Position numbers and translations under genes: made by a program. This document shows positions 33,437 through 42,703 of a stretch of DNA of 64,000 nt, piece after piece; positions within the stretch are counted from its first letter, which is position 1; every line of letters begins with the position of its first letter. This DNA is from PALSA-1335 sp965231025 (GTDB lineage: Bacteria > Patescibacteriota > Gracilibacteria > UBA1369), in assembly GCA_965231025.1 (NCBI GenBank), contig OZ246407.1, positions 992,001 through 1,056,000 of the forward strand. Reading direction: 5' to 3'. The notes beneath the pieces are model-generated. The model had not been told where the DNA came from. It made no database searches and saw only the letters and a program-made list of their open reading frames with translations.

Positions 33437-34507
33437 ATGGTACTCATGAACGGCGATTTCACGTCAACCATCCGCAACCTTTCCCTCATCTTCGGTTCGC
33501 AGATTGCCGCGTTTGTCATAACCATCATCATCGCGCCGAAATTCATCAAACTCCTCCACAAATACAAAATCGGGAAACAACTGCGCGAAGTTGCTTCAAG
33601 CGGAGAAAAAGCCACCATCTTTCAGGAACTGCACGCAAAAAAAGCCGGAACCCCGACCATGGGGGGAATTCTCATCTGGGGGGTGACCCTGCTCGTTATT
33701 TTACTCTCGGGCCTTTCCAGCGAACTCAAATTCACGGAACACTCGTTGTTTAACAGACAGGAAACACTGCTGCCGATCTTCACACTGCTCGCCACGGCCA
33801 TTTTGGGAGCGGTTGACGACTACCTCAACCTCAAGGGTGCGGGGAAAAGCAAAGGTCTGAACATCAAGCCGAAGTTCCTGTGGCTCACCCTGCTTTCTGC
33901 ACTCGGAGCCTGGTGGTTCCACTACCGCCTGGGATACGACCAGATCCACATTCCCGGCATGGGGGACGTTTCCCTCGGCCTCTGGTACATTCCCCTTTTC
34001 ATTTTTGTCATTACGGCGACGGCGAACGCCGTCAACATTACTGACGGACTCGACGGACTGGCCGGAGGACTGCTGGTCATGGCCTTTGGAGCCTTCGCGA
34101 TCCTGGCGTTTGCCAAAGGGCTCTTTATTTTGTCCGCCCTTTGCGCGGTCATCGTGGGAGCGCTGCTTGGTTTTTTGTGGTTCAACATTTTCCCCGCGCA
34201 CTTTTACATGGGTGACACAGGGGCCATATCGCTGGGAGCCACGCTGGGGGTTATTGCCATGATGACCGACTCGGTGGCGGTACTGCCGGTGATCGGATTT
34301 ATCTTTGTGATCGAAACCATTTCCGTCATCATGCAGCTCACCTCAAAAAAATTCTTCAAACGTAAAATCTTCAAAATCGCCCCGCTCCATCACCACTTCG
34401 AAAAATGCGGCTGGAGCGAACCGAACATCGTCATGCGTTTCTGGATTATCGGAGCCTTCTGCGCGACACTGGGAGTCATTCTGGGACTCCTCGCCATCGG
34501 GGTTTAA
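33437..34507 (+). CDS. mraY: Phospho-N-acetylmuramoyl-pentapeptide-transferase
   Basis: 356 residues. Transfers phospho-MurNAc-pentapeptide from UDP to undecaprenyl phosphate, forming lipid I. About ten transmembrane helices. Signatures: GTPTMGGILI, ILGAVDDYLNLKG (catalytic Asp pair), ANAVNITDGLDGLAGG, FYMGDTGA and APLHHHFEKCGW (the family His triad). Its position 2 nt after dacA implies coupling. mraY is usually inside the division-wall cluster; here it is separate from rsmH-ftsL, which lie 6 kb away. The 3' end overlaps the convergent FecR-domain gene by 4 nt. Confidence 0.97.
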   Translation: MVLMNGDFTSTIRNLSLIFGSQIAAFVITIIIAPKFIKLLHKYKIGKQLREVASSGEKATIFQELHAKKAGTPTMGGILIWGVTLLVILLSGLSSELKFTEHSLFNRQETLLPIFTLLATAILGAVDDYLNLKGAGKSKGLNIKPKFLWLTLLSALGAWWFHYRLGYDQIHIPGMGDVSLGLWYIPLFIFVITATANAVNITDGLDGLAGGLLVMAFGAFAILAFAKGLFILSALCAVIVGALLGFLWFNIFPAHFYMGDTGAISLGATLGVIAMMTDSVAVLPVIGFIFVIETISVIMQLTSKKFFKRKIFKIAPLHHHFEKCGWSEPNIVMRFWIIGAFCATLGVILGLLAIGV

Positions 34508-36609
34508 ACCTGCTCCTGGGTACACTGCTGGGTACCGCACCCGCCGGCGGGATTTTGTGAACCCGTCTGCCCGGTTGATGAACCCGCCGTCGCCTGAACC
34601 TCCGGCGTTGCGTTCTCTTCGATAATCGTCACGACTCCAAGATTGGAAGGCAGCTTCGTGCGCTTCTGAACATTCTTGCCGTACTTCATGAGCATCGAGT
34701 TCAACAGGTCGATGAAGTCATCGTCATAAGCGCCGTTATCAACATAAGTTTGCAACAGATCGCGGAGCTCCTGAATCAAACTGAACGGTACTCCCCCATT
34801 CATTTTTTCCAGGGCGCCCATCAGTTTTTCCAGGACCTGCTGGCGGAGTCCACGGACCTGTTTCAACAGATCGGGCTGGGTCTCAAACAAAGATTTCTCG
34901 ATGGTCGTCAGCACTTTGATCTGTTCAATCTGCTGATCGAACAACGACACCAGTTTATCCTGCAGTTCCGAAGCGTTGCCGCTGTGCACCTTCACGACCA
35001 GATTGTCGATCTGGCGCTGGTAACGCACGAGCACCGCCTGCGCCTGTTCAAACTTCGCCTTCTCAAGCAAATCCTGGACCTCCAGAAGTTTGTCTTCGGA
35101 CTGGGAAAGCTGCATCCTGGCCTTTTCAACATCGCTCCCGGTCAAAAAGAGCGTCGTGTTTTCGAGCTGCTCCTTCACAGGATACAAAGGATCTCCGGGC
35201 AATAAAGTCGCCAGATCCTTCCGCTGCTGTTCTATATGCGACTGGATAAACGAAAGAAGCAAATTCGCGTTGAGGGGATCCTGTTTTTCAAGCTCGGGAT
35301 AACGGGCCATAATACTCCGGACCGTGGATTCAAAATTCAGCACCAGCTGCATGCCCTCATGACCCTGCTGACGCATCATGTACGTTTCACCCAGCAACAA
35401 CTGACGGTAGGAGTCCATAAAAGTATCCTTCAGGCGATCGATTTCAGGATTCACAAGGCTCTTCACGTCCGCGCTATCATCACCAGGATGCAGGACGTCC
35501 GCCATGACGGTGGTATTTTCCAGATCCTTTTGCGTTTCGGCCGCCAAAACCGCGGTATGAATCTTATCCTTGGCCAGATTGGACTCAACCCATTGGGCCA
35601 CTTCCCTGTTCCCCTGGATGCCCTCGCCCACCGGAACAATCTTGGTCACGTTGGCCCCGTTCTCCTGGGAAACCTGGGCCTGGAAACCGGCCAGGACCGG
35701 GCGGGTTTCAGTCGTATAATTCCTGCCGAGCGCGAAATCGACCACGTTATCAAAAACGGACAGCGTCGTACTGTACACATGGGTTTGCAGATCAAAAGCG
35801 GCCTTTTTGGTCACAATGGCCGCCGTCCCCTGGGTCGCAACCATAAAATGGGAATTCTCGTCAATCAGATTCAAAACGCGGGTCCACACACGCCCCTCTT
35901 CCAGCAACAGTTCGATCTGGGTCGCCACGGGATTAAACGGTTCGGAATACAAGCGCTTCACCTCAAGCTGGGTGTTCGCATCAAGACGGCTCACGCTGTC
36001 GTCAAAGAACCTCACGGTCACATAACTGTTCTCCTTGGTGACAAGAATATCCCCTTCCTCGAGCGAAAAATCTTTTTTGGCTTCCAGAAGATCACCCGAA
36101 CGCAAAACAAAAACCTTCCCGGAAACTTCATCGATGTATGTCAGCCGGGCGGCATACGTCAGAGGAATCTGAAACGGAAAAATCAAAACCGATGTCGTAA
36201 CAAAAAACAGCAGAAGCGCCGAACTCACTGCCGTCTTGAGAAAACGCGGATTGAGGAACGGTCCAAAAGCCAACCCAAGCCAGTTCGTCTGCTGAATGAA
36301 AGACAAAAGACGTTCCTTCATCCTCGCCTTCTGGGGAATACTCAGCATGGTTCGCTCACCGACCTCTTTCAGATTCGCCCCCACGGAACGCAAACTTTGC
36401 GGCAGCAACCCTTCTTCCTTTTCATGAGCAAGAGAAGTAAACAACTGGCGCTTCAAAGCCTGTTGCTGCTTTACGGGCAGCTCAATTTTACCCACCTGGC
36501 GCAGCTGTTTTTCAAGCTGTTCAAGTTCCTCGGAATCGAATTGTTCACGGTGCCAGAACGACATAATAATGGGGAGGTAAGCGCTCTCTAATACGTTAAG
36601 AAAGCTCAT
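34504..36609 (-). CDS. FecR-domain membrane protein, probable anti-sigma factor
   Basis: 701 residues; a second ATG at 36564 would shorten it by 15. A cytosolic N-terminus of about 125 residues (helical, charged) precedes one transmembrane helix (about 128-150). Then comes a FecR-like beta domain (about 155-330: SGKVFVLRSGDLLEAKKD, ENSYVTVRFFDDSVSRLD, FMVATQGTAAIVTKK). A long extracytoplasmic helical region with DUF5667-like features follows, and a C-terminal tail with GGCGTQQC. It lies 11 nt after an ECF-type sigma factor, the standard layout of a sigma/anti-sigma pair. The N-terminal part would hold the sigma factor and the outer part would sense the envelope; this is inference from order and domain type. 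Confidence 0.8.
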   Translation of the reverse strand: MSFLNVLESAYLPIIMSFWHREQFDSEELEQLEKQLRQVGKIELPVKQQQALKRQLFTSLAHEKEEGLLPQSLRSVGANLKEVGERTMLSIPQKARMKERLLSFIQQTNWLGLAFGPFLNPRFLKTAVSSALLLFFVTTSVLIFPFQIPLTYAARLTYIDEVSGKVFVLRSGDLLEAKKDFSLEEGDILVTKENSYVTVRFFDDSVSRLDANTQLEVKRLYSEPFNPVATQIELLLEEGRVWTRVLNLIDENSHFMVATQGTAAIVTKKAAFDLQTHVYSTTLSVFDNVVDFALGRNYTTETRPVLAGFQAQVSQENGANVTKIVPVGEGIQGNREVAQWVESNLAKDKIHTAVLAAETQKDLENTTVMADVLHPGDDSADVKSLVNPEIDRLKDTFMDSYRQLLLGETYMMRQQGHEGMQLVLNFESTVRSIMARYPELEKQDPLNANLLLSFIQSHIEQQRKDLATLLPGDPLYPVKEQLENTTLFLTGSDVEKARMQLSQSEDKLLEVQDLLEKAKFEQAQAVLVRYQRQIDNLVVKVHSGNASELQDKLVSLFDQQIEQIKVLTTIEKSLFETQPDLLKQVRGLRQQVLEKLMGALEKMNGGVPFSLIQELRDLLQTYVDNGAYDDDFIDLLNSMLMKYGKNVQKRTKLPSNLGVVTIIEENATPEVQATAGSSTGQTGSQNPAGGCGTQQCTQEQV

Positions 36610-36620
36610 CCGTTACAGAT

Positions 36621-37193
36621 TTACTGTTGAATATTCATATCTCGCATAACCTTTCTTAGTGCTTGTAAAGCCCTAAACTTCAGAATCCTTAAACTGCCCT
36701 CGCTCCTGCGCATAATCCGGGCAATCTCCCGGTGCTCAAGCCCGTTGACATAACGCAAAAGCAGGACATCCTGATGTTTCTTCTTCAGCTTGGAAAGCGC
36801 CGCACGAAGCACCTCCTGATTTAAACGGTTTTCGGTCATGAATTTGGGGTCGGACTCCCTGCTTTCATCGGGCAGAACCACATCGTCCAGATCCACGTGC
36901 TCACGCTGCAAACGGTAGTAGTCCACCACTACATTGTGCGCAATCTTGAACACCCAGGAGGAAAAAGCCCCCTTCAGCTTGCTGTAGGACTTCAAGTGCT
37001 CCCAGACCTTCAAAAACACCGACTCGGTAAGGTCCAGTGCATCATTTTTTGACACTTTGAAGAAAATGTAGCGGTATACCGGCTGAACAAAGTAATCGTA
37101 AAGTTTGGCAAAAGCGTCGGTATCTCCAACCTGAGCCTTCTGCACGAGGACGTTGATTTCGGGTTCCAGGCTTTTCAGATCCTTGTGCTCCAT
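36621..37193 (-). CDS. ECF-type RNA polymerase sigma factor
   Basis: 190 residues. Region 2 (DAFAKLYDYFVQPVYRYIFF, DLTESVFLKVWEHL, SSWVFKIAHNVVVDYYR) and region 4 (LKKKHQDVLLLRYVNGLEHREIA, RSEGSLRILKFRALQALRK) are clear, separated by a short acidic linker (VVLPDESRESDP). Regions 1 and 3 are missing, as in ECF sigma factors. Paired with the FecR-domain protein 11 nt downstream. Its start faces the orphan protein gene at 37334, and the 140 nt between are A/T-rich. Target promoters are unknown. Confidence 0.93.
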   Translation of the reverse strand: MEHKDLKSLEPEINVLVQKAQVGDTDAFAKLYDYFVQPVYRYIFFKVSKNDALDLTESVFLKVWEHLKSYSKLKGAFSSWVFKIAHNVVVDYYRLQREHVDLDDVVLPDESRESDPKFMTENRLNQEVLRAALSKLKKKHQDVLLLRYVNGLEHREIARIMRRSEGSLRILKFRALQALRKVMRDMNIQQ

Positions 37194-37279
37194 AAATTCA
37201 AAAGTGACTCTTGTTAGAGATAACTCAAAAATAGCCGAATTGTTACGAAAAGGGAAGGAGAAGAATGGCGTTAAACGGC

Positions 37280-37308
37280 TTTATTAAAACAAGATTTTAT
37301 GATAAAAT
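37280..37308 (+). promoter_or_regulatory. Extended -10 promoter of the 697-residue orphan gene
   Basis: TTTATT (37280-37285), 17 nt, TAAAAT (37303-37308) with TGA in front (TGn). It ends 26 nt before the ATG at 37334, which argues against the upstream in-frame ATG at 37265 lying inside the promoter. Confidence 0.6.
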
Positions 37309-37333
37309 AGTAAGATATTTAAAAGCCAAAATT

Positions 37334-39427
37334 ATGGCTGGAGAACAGGACAAAGATAAAGACCAAAAAGCCCCGGAGAAACAGGAAGGCCAAAAACCTC
37401 CCGAGGGGCAAAAAAAGCCGGAGGACAAAGACACCACGGTCCACGCCGCCGCGCGCATGGAGTGGAAAGATTTCATGAGCAAGGAAGGACTCGACCGGAT
37501 GCAGAAAATCAAAGAACGCAAGGACCAGATCGACGCGGAACAGAAAAAACTGCAGGACGAAGCGCGGGCAAAACGTGAAAAGGAGAGCTGGATCAACAAT
37601 CCCGCCTCTTCGCCGGTATTCAATCCCCGGGGTACAATCAGCGAAAAAGTGGAAGAAAAATCGGGAACCATCAAAGCAAAGCTGGACACGGCCGGACTTG
37701 GAAACGACACGAACATCAATGCCGTCAAGCAGGTACTCAAAGACATCGTCTACGAACAGTACACCAAAACCGGTAAAGATCAGGACATCACGACGGCCTT
37801 CGCGGATTCTCTCGACGGAAAAATCACCTATCTCTTCGAAGAACTCAACAAGATCTTTGAATCAAAAAAACACCCGTTCGCCAAACCGGAACAACTCGTG
37901 GAAAACTTCAGTGAATTCACGGCGACGAATTTCTGCAAAAAAGGATTCCTGCAGGCGGGCGAGCTCAAAGAGTTCTTTTTGCTCGAACGCTCGAACTACG
38001 AAAGTTTCATCACCGGATATGGGAAATACCTTGGACTGGGAGTCGAAAAGAAACAGCTGGAAGGCGAAGAAACCACCCTGATGGGCAAAGGACTCGAACC
38101 CAGGGAACTCATCGAACAAAAGAAAATCACGTTCACCAAAACACGCTTCACTTCACCAAAAGACGGTAAGGACCTGGACAAGGTGCTCCAGGAAGAGATA
38201 CCAAAAGCCCTGCCCCCGATCGCCGACGTGGCGACCAAGCAGAAAATCGTCGATTACCTTGCCGGCGAAGTCAAAAAAATGAACCCGCAGCCCGACGAAG
38301 TGTTCGAACTTTCACCGGACGGAAAATGGACAAAAATCGACACCGCCTCGGAAAACAAATCCAAAGACGATGCCAAGACGGACGCGGAAAAACAGACCGC
38401 AGAAACCACTACCACCAGTACCGCGGAGGAGACCAAACCTTTCAACCTCAAAGACAGTTTCAAGAGTTTCGGGGAGACCATCATGGAGTTCCTGAAGTGG
38501 ATTCTCGGGCTGTTCGGCATGAAACTCGGCGGAGGCGGAATCGAAGATCTTCTGAAAGAATGGAAAGACATCACTCCCGAAGAAAAAAACCAGATCAAAG
38601 AGTTTTACGCCTCCGGGAAAAAATATTTCAGCAAGATGGACAATGTGAACAAGCTCATCAAGAGCCCGGAAGAAACCCGCAGGCTTCTGGCGGCAAGGAA
38701 AACCGACGCCAAAGAAAACGAAACCTGGGACGGATGGATGCAGCGCCACCTCAACGAACCCGAAAAATCAGAAATAGGCTACAGCACGACCATAGAAGCC
38801 AAAACCGTCGCCAACTTTTTCATCAGCGAAAACGGCCCGGGCGATCAGCCCGCGCTGCCATTGGAGCAGGAACAGACCGGCCCACCGAAACAGAACCCTG
38901 ACGCGGCCACCCAACCCGGATCTCAAAAAGCCGTGAACGAACGGGCGCTGTTCATCATGGACCGCCTTGAAACAGCAACATACGGGACGGAACTTAAAAC
39001 TCTCATGGAAAAATACATTGCCGCCAAAGGACGGCCGGAAATACAAGCAGCCCTCGCAAAAACCAAATCCGAAGGAAAAAAACTGAACATGAGGGAATAC
39101 ATGGAGCTCCTGTCGGAAAACTTCCTCCGCGCACAAAAAGAGATTGCGGACAAGTACCAAAAGGGAGAAATCAGCCTTCTTGATACGACTGGAGAAATTT
39201 ATGACGATATCTTCCGGTTCGCGCTGGCCGAAGCAAAAACACCTCCGGAAAAAGCAGCGGTCAACAAATTATTGGAACAGTTCAAAGCAACCCTCGCCCA
39301 AATCATGGCGGAAAAAGGGAAACCCGGAAACCCGCAACCAAAACAGGACCCCGACGTCACGCACAAACCGGGCACACCAACAGCCCCGGGGACAAAACCC
39401 GACGAACCAAAACCAGTTACTTCCTGA
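37334..39427 (+). CDS. Large hydrophilic orphan protein with a mid hydrophobic patch
   Basis: 697 residues from the ATG at 37334. The N-terminal 35 residues are Lys/Gln/Pro low-complexity. Helical charged segments follow, then a Thr/Glu-rich linker (about 365-390), a hydrophobic, glycine-ended patch (FLKWILGLFGMKLGGGGI, about 410-427), further helical parts, and a Pro/Lys tail. No signal peptide, no recognised family. The LFG-x-GGG end of the patch resembles the C-terminal FGLFGGGHH of the orphan at 47822, so the two may share a short membrane- or partner-binding element. The stop lies inside the convergent fbp gene (11-nt overlap). Confidence 0.65.
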   Translation: MAGEQDKDKDQKAPEKQEGQKPPEGQKKPEDKDTTVHAAARMEWKDFMSKEGLDRMQKIKERKDQIDAEQKKLQDEARAKREKESWINNPASSPVFNPRGTISEKVEEKSGTIKAKLDTAGLGNDTNINAVKQVLKDIVYEQYTKTGKDQDITTAFADSLDGKITYLFEELNKIFESKKHPFAKPEQLVENFSEFTATNFCKKGFLQAGELKEFFLLERSNYESFITGYGKYLGLGVEKKQLEGEETTLMGKGLEPRELIEQKKITFTKTRFTSPKDGKDLDKVLQEEIPKALPPIADVATKQKIVDYLAGEVKKMNPQPDEVFELSPDGKWTKIDTASENKSKDDAKTDAEKQTAETTTTSTAEETKPFNLKDSFKSFGETIMEFLKWILGLFGMKLGGGGIEDLLKEWKDITPEEKNQIKEFYASGKKYFSKMDNVNKLIKSPEETRRLLAARKTDAKENETWDGWMQRHLNEPEKSEIGYSTTIEAKTVANFFISENGPGDQPALPLEQEQTGPPKQNPDAATQPGSQKAVNERALFIMDRLETATYGTELKTLMEKYIAAKGRPEIQAALAKTKSEGKKLNMREYMELLSENFLRAQKEIADKYQKGEISLLDTTGEIYDDIFRFALAEAKTPPEKAAVNKLLEQFKATLAQIMAEKGKPGNPQPKQDPDVTHKPGTPTAPGTKPDEPKPVTS

Positions 39428-40340
39428 AGTAGCTCTGCACCAGTTCAACTTCCTTTTTGGAACCGATAAAGATCGGCGTACGCTGATCCAGTTTTTCGAG
39501 AGTTAAATCCAGGACAGGGCCATCGGCAGTAAACGCCACACCGCCGGCCTGCTCCATTAACAATGCCATCGGAGCGCATTCATAGAGCACGCGCAACTTG
39601 CCGTTCGGCATTTCGCTATAGGCCGGATAGGTAAACACCCCTCCGCCTTTTTTTAAAATCTGGTTGATGTCCGGGACCATGCCGCCGGAATATCGCAAAG
39701 TATAATCGTTCTTGAGCCAGTACTGCATCAAATCCACGTACCATTTCACGGCCGGGTCGGAACACGCGCGCAAATTGCCGGGAGCAAACATCTTCTTGCT
39801 CTCCCCCACCTTCACATCCTCAACATTCACGACAAAATCTTTTTTGCCCTCATCGTAAATGAACTCCGTCACGCCGTGCCCAACAGTGACCATAAACGTC
39901 AGGCGCGGCCCGTACACGGCAATGATCGCCGCGAGCTGATCCGATCCCCTGCGTCCCAAAAAACCTTTCCCTTTGTACACGCCCACGATGGTCCCGACCG
40001 CAAGGTTCACATCCACGAGCGAAGACCCGTCCAGAGGGTCGTAAGCCACGCTGTAGCCTTCCTCACCGGCCGCGCCGTCCATACTCTCCTCCAGCTCCTC
40101 AGACGCCACCATGGCGACGTACGGATGCTTGGTTAAAGCCTGGGTAAAAAGATCGTTGGAATAGACATCCAGCTTCAGCTGTTTTTCTCCATAAACGTTC
40201 TGCGTGCCTCCTGCAGCGGCCCCTTCCATTCCCCCGCGCATGACTTCAGCGATCTTCGGAAAAATATCGGTGACGGTTTTCAACACATCCCGTAAATTGG
40301 ACTCAACGCCGTGGTGCTGAAGATATTCACCAAAAGTCAT
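39417..40340 (-). CDS. fbp: Fructose-1,6-bisphosphatase, class I
   Basis: 307 residues. Hydrolyses fructose-1,6-bisphosphate in gluconeogenesis. Metal and substrate motifs: SEELEES (Glu), YDPLDGSSLVDVNLAVGTI, GGMVPDINQIL, YPAYSEMPNGKLRVLYECAPMALL (quoted in part: KLRVLYECAPMALLMEQAGG), the last being typical of class I enzymes. With GAPDH and the archaeal-type PEPC elsewhere in the window it points to an operating gluconeogenic or anaplerotic branch. Single gene, convergent with the orphan protein. Confidence 0.96.
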   Translation of the reverse strand: MTFGEYLQHHGVESNLRDVLKTVTDIFPKIAEVMRGGMEGAAAGGTQNVYGEKQLKLDVYSNDLFTQALTKHPYVAMVASEELEESMDGAAGEEGYSVAYDPLDGSSLVDVNLAVGTIVGVYKGKGFLGRRGSDQLAAIIAVYGPRLTFMVTVGHGVTEFIYDEGKKDFVVNVEDVKVGESKKMFAPGNLRACSDPAVKWYVDLMQYWLKNDYTLRYSGGMVPDINQILKKGGGVFTYPAYSEMPNGKLRVLYECAPMALLMEQAGGVAFTADGPVLDLTLEKLDQRTPIFIGSKKEVELVQSYFRK

Positions 40341-40437
40341 GGCAATACATGATGGGATAAGATCACCGAAACATTAACAACGGCACGCCAAAAGATCAAG
40401 CTCGCCCAAAACGCGGAAAAATCAAATTTTCAGCGGT

Positions 40438-40833
40438 TTAGATTGAATCGGCCTTGGCCAGAGCCGTATCCCCGCGGACAAAAGACACGTTATTCGCTTT
40501 CACCATTCTTTGAATCCGTGAACTCCCCATAATCGAATCCATGGACTTCACCTTATCAATATTGATATTGCTCATCTGGTTCTGATCCATCAGTTGCTGG
40601 CGGTCAACCTCAAGGCGTTTGAGATCATAACCTTTGGTCGCCACCTGGTTAAAATGCATAAGGTAGAGCATGCTCATCGCCACGGCCACAAAGACCAAAC
40701 CCACGATCAGCGTCATCGGGCCGAACTGAAGCTGCCACTTGATGGCGGACACCCGGGTACGGCGAAATCTTCTCATTCCGGAGTTTATAAAGTCCTGACG
40801 GTACGGGCTGCGGGTGAGAAGGAGGTGCGACAT
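40438..40833 (-). CDS. FtsL-like bitopic division protein
   Basis: 131 residues. A basic cytosolic N-terminus (about 1-38), one transmembrane helix (about 40-60) and an extracytoplasmic coiled coil (KRLEVDRQQLMDQNQMS) fit FtsL/DivIC. Sequence conservation in this family is low, so position matters: it lies 99 nt downstream of rsmH, exactly where ftsL sits in the division-wall cluster. FtsL joins FtsB/DivIC and activates the FtsW-FtsI septal synthase, neither of which is adjacent here. Confidence 0.75.
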   Translation of the reverse strand: MSHLLLTRSPYRQDFINSGMRRFRRTRVSAIKWQLQFGPMTLIVGLVFVAVAMSMLYLMHFNQVATKGYDLKRLEVDRQQLMDQNQMSNINIDKVKSMDSIMGSSRIQRMVKANNVSFVRGDTALAKADSI

Positions 40834-40932
40834 CGGTACGGAAGCGTTAAGGGTAAGGAAAAATTAAAGGGAATTTTTGTTTTTGTTTTGGTTTGGGATT
40901 GCTAGAAAAGCCGTGGGGAAGGGCCAAATCAT

Positions 40933-42336
40933 TTATCTTTTTTCGGCGACGCGCAGTTTGGCGCTGCGGCTGCGGGGATTTTTTAATACTTCGGATTCGG
41001 ACGGGACGATCGGTTTCTTGGTGATAATGCTGAGCGTCGGATTCAGATGGGTCGTGGTCAGCTTGTCGGGTTCATTGATAAATTCGAGGGCGCATTCCCT
41101 GAAATACTGTTTCACCACGCGGTCTTCAAGGGAGTGGTAGGCGATGACGGCCAGACGGCCTTTTTTCTTCAATACTTCAACCGCCTGTTTCAGCGTACTC
41201 AGGAGAACATCCAGTTCGTGATTCACCTCAATGCGGAGTGCCTGGAACACGCGGGTTGCCGGATGAATATGCCCCTGGCGCCCGATCAGTTTTTCAATAA
41301 AATTGGCGAGCTCGGTGGTCGTTTTAAAGGAACGGGCCTTGCGGCGGCGGACAATCTCCGTCGCGATTTTGCGGGCAAAACGTTCTTCGCCGAACTCAAA
41401 GAAAATCCGCATGAGGTCCTTGAGGGTGTAACCGTTAATAACGTCGGCGGCGGTCAGCGGCTGGTTTTTGTCGAAGCGCATGTCCAGTGGACCTTCCCTC
41501 AGGAACGAAAACCCTTTCACCGGATTATCAACCTGTGGGGAAGAAAGCCCAAGATCCAACAAAATCGCGTCAACGCTCTTCACCCCCAGTTTCCTGAGTT
41601 CTTCCTGCAAATTGCTGAAGTTGGAACGCACAAACATCACCCGGTCGCCAAAAGACTGCAGATTGGCGCGGGCTCTTGCCAGATTATCGTCATCAACGTC
41701 AAACCCGATGAGTTTGCCTTCCGCAGGCATCTTTTCAAGCATCGCCCTGGAATGACCACCCAGACCCAGGGTGCCGTCAACAACGACCTTTTTATCGGCA
41801 AGTTCCAGACTCTGCAAAACCTCCTGAATCAAGACTGGTTCATGGGTAAACCCGGAATCTTCCACGGTTGCCTGAATCGCAGGAACCGGAGCAGAAACAA
41901 CTGACGGTGCCGAAGACGATGCCGGTGCCGCGACAACCTTCACTTTTTGAACTTTGGAGGGTTTCACTTTCACGACCTTCGCGACGACTTTTTTGGAACT
42001 CACTTTTTTGGAACTGGCTTTCTTCGCCGTGGCCTTCCTGCCCGCCGGTTTCCTGGCGGATTTCTTCAATACCTTCTTCACCGGCTTCTTTGCCGGTTTT
42101 TTAACCACTTTTCTGACGATTTTCTTTGTGACTTTCTTGAGTTTCTTTTTGGAAATGTTCCTCTTTTGAACCTTCTTCTTCAAAACCTTCACCTTTTTCT
42201 TCAAGGCGGGCCTCTTTTTTGCAACAGGCTTTCTCTTGGCACCTTTCAGTCTCTTTTTCAAACCGCTCATGAATTTCTTCACGAGTCCCTTTTTCTTGGT
42301 GTTCTTCTTGGACTTTTTCTGTGTTTTTTTCTTCAT
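40933..42336 (-). CDS. rsmH: 16S rRNA (cytosine-1402 N4) methyltransferase RsmH with a histone-H1-like N-terminal extension
   Basis: 467 residues from the ATG at 42336; RsmH is normally about 310. Residues 163-467 are RsmH: FTHEPVLIQEVL, VVDGTLGLGGHS (SAM motif I), LIGFDVDDDNL, AILLDLGLSSPQVD, GFSFLREGPLDMRFD, FQALRIEVNHEL and IAYHSLEDRVVK. Residues 1-135 are a strongly basic tail rich in Lys with Ala, Val, Ser and Pro (for example KKPAKKPVKKVLKKSARKP), like the C-terminal tail of histone H1 or AlgP. A Val/Pro/Ser linker joins it to the enzyme. The tail would bind nucleic acid; whether it guides the enzyme to the ribosome or acts on DNA is unknown. First of rsmH-ftsL. Confidence 0.93.
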   Translation of the reverse strand: MKKKTQKKSKKNTKKKGLVKKFMSGLKKRLKGAKRKPVAKKRPALKKKVKVLKKKVQKRNISKKKLKKVTKKIVRKVVKKPAKKPVKKVLKKSARKPAGRKATAKKASSKKVSSKKVVAKVVKVKPSKVQKVKVVAAPASSSAPSVVSAPVPAIQATVEDSGFTHEPVLIQEVLQSLELADKKVVVDGTLGLGGHSRAMLEKMPAEGKLIGFDVDDDNLARARANLQSFGDRVMFVRSNFSNLQEELRKLGVKSVDAILLDLGLSSPQVDNPVKGFSFLREGPLDMRFDKNQPLTAADVINGYTLKDLMRIFFEFGEERFARKIATEIVRRRKARSFKTTTELANFIEKLIGRQGHIHPATRVFQALRIEVNHELDVLLSTLKQAVEVLKKKGRLAVIAYHSLEDRVVKQYFRECALEFINEPDKLTTTHLNPTLSIITKKPIVPSESEVLKNPRSRSAKLRVAEKR

Positions 42337-42703
42337 ATGTTCAAAAGTTGTGAACGATATGTGTATAATTTTTTTATACTGTGAAATTAAGTTAAAAATA
42401 GGGAAATTCACCCCATAAGTCAAACCCTAACAACCAAACGGTGCAAAAATTGTAGTCGGACAACGGGTAATCAAACAACTTTACGGCTCTGTATAAAGAA
42501 TACCACCGGGTATCAAAAAATATTGCAGCCCATGAGGTTTGTTGCATAATATTTTTATACTCAAAAACAATAAACAGCTTCTGTAAAATAAAAAACAGGC
42601 TATTGATCATTGCATGAGCACAAAAGTGGAACACAAGCCTCTCCATGCAAACAAGAAGACCAAAAAGCTTTCTTCCCGCGGAACAAAAACATAGAATACC
42701 GGT
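42337..42703. promoter_or_regulatory. 367-nt A/T-rich divergent intergenic region with a hairpin
   Basis: No gene seen. On minus, TTAATT-17-TATACA (42385-42390 and 42362-42367) is a fair promoter for rsmH. AAAAATATT-GCA (42516-42527) pairs with TGC-at-AATATTTTT (42543-42556), a hairpin with an inner loop of about 15 nt. The rest shows nothing I can name. Confidence 0.4.

Noticed and set aside
35236..36591. 451-codon open frame antisense to the FecR-domain gene
   Set aside because: Same cause; the minus frame has clear transmembrane and FecR features and follows the sigma factor.
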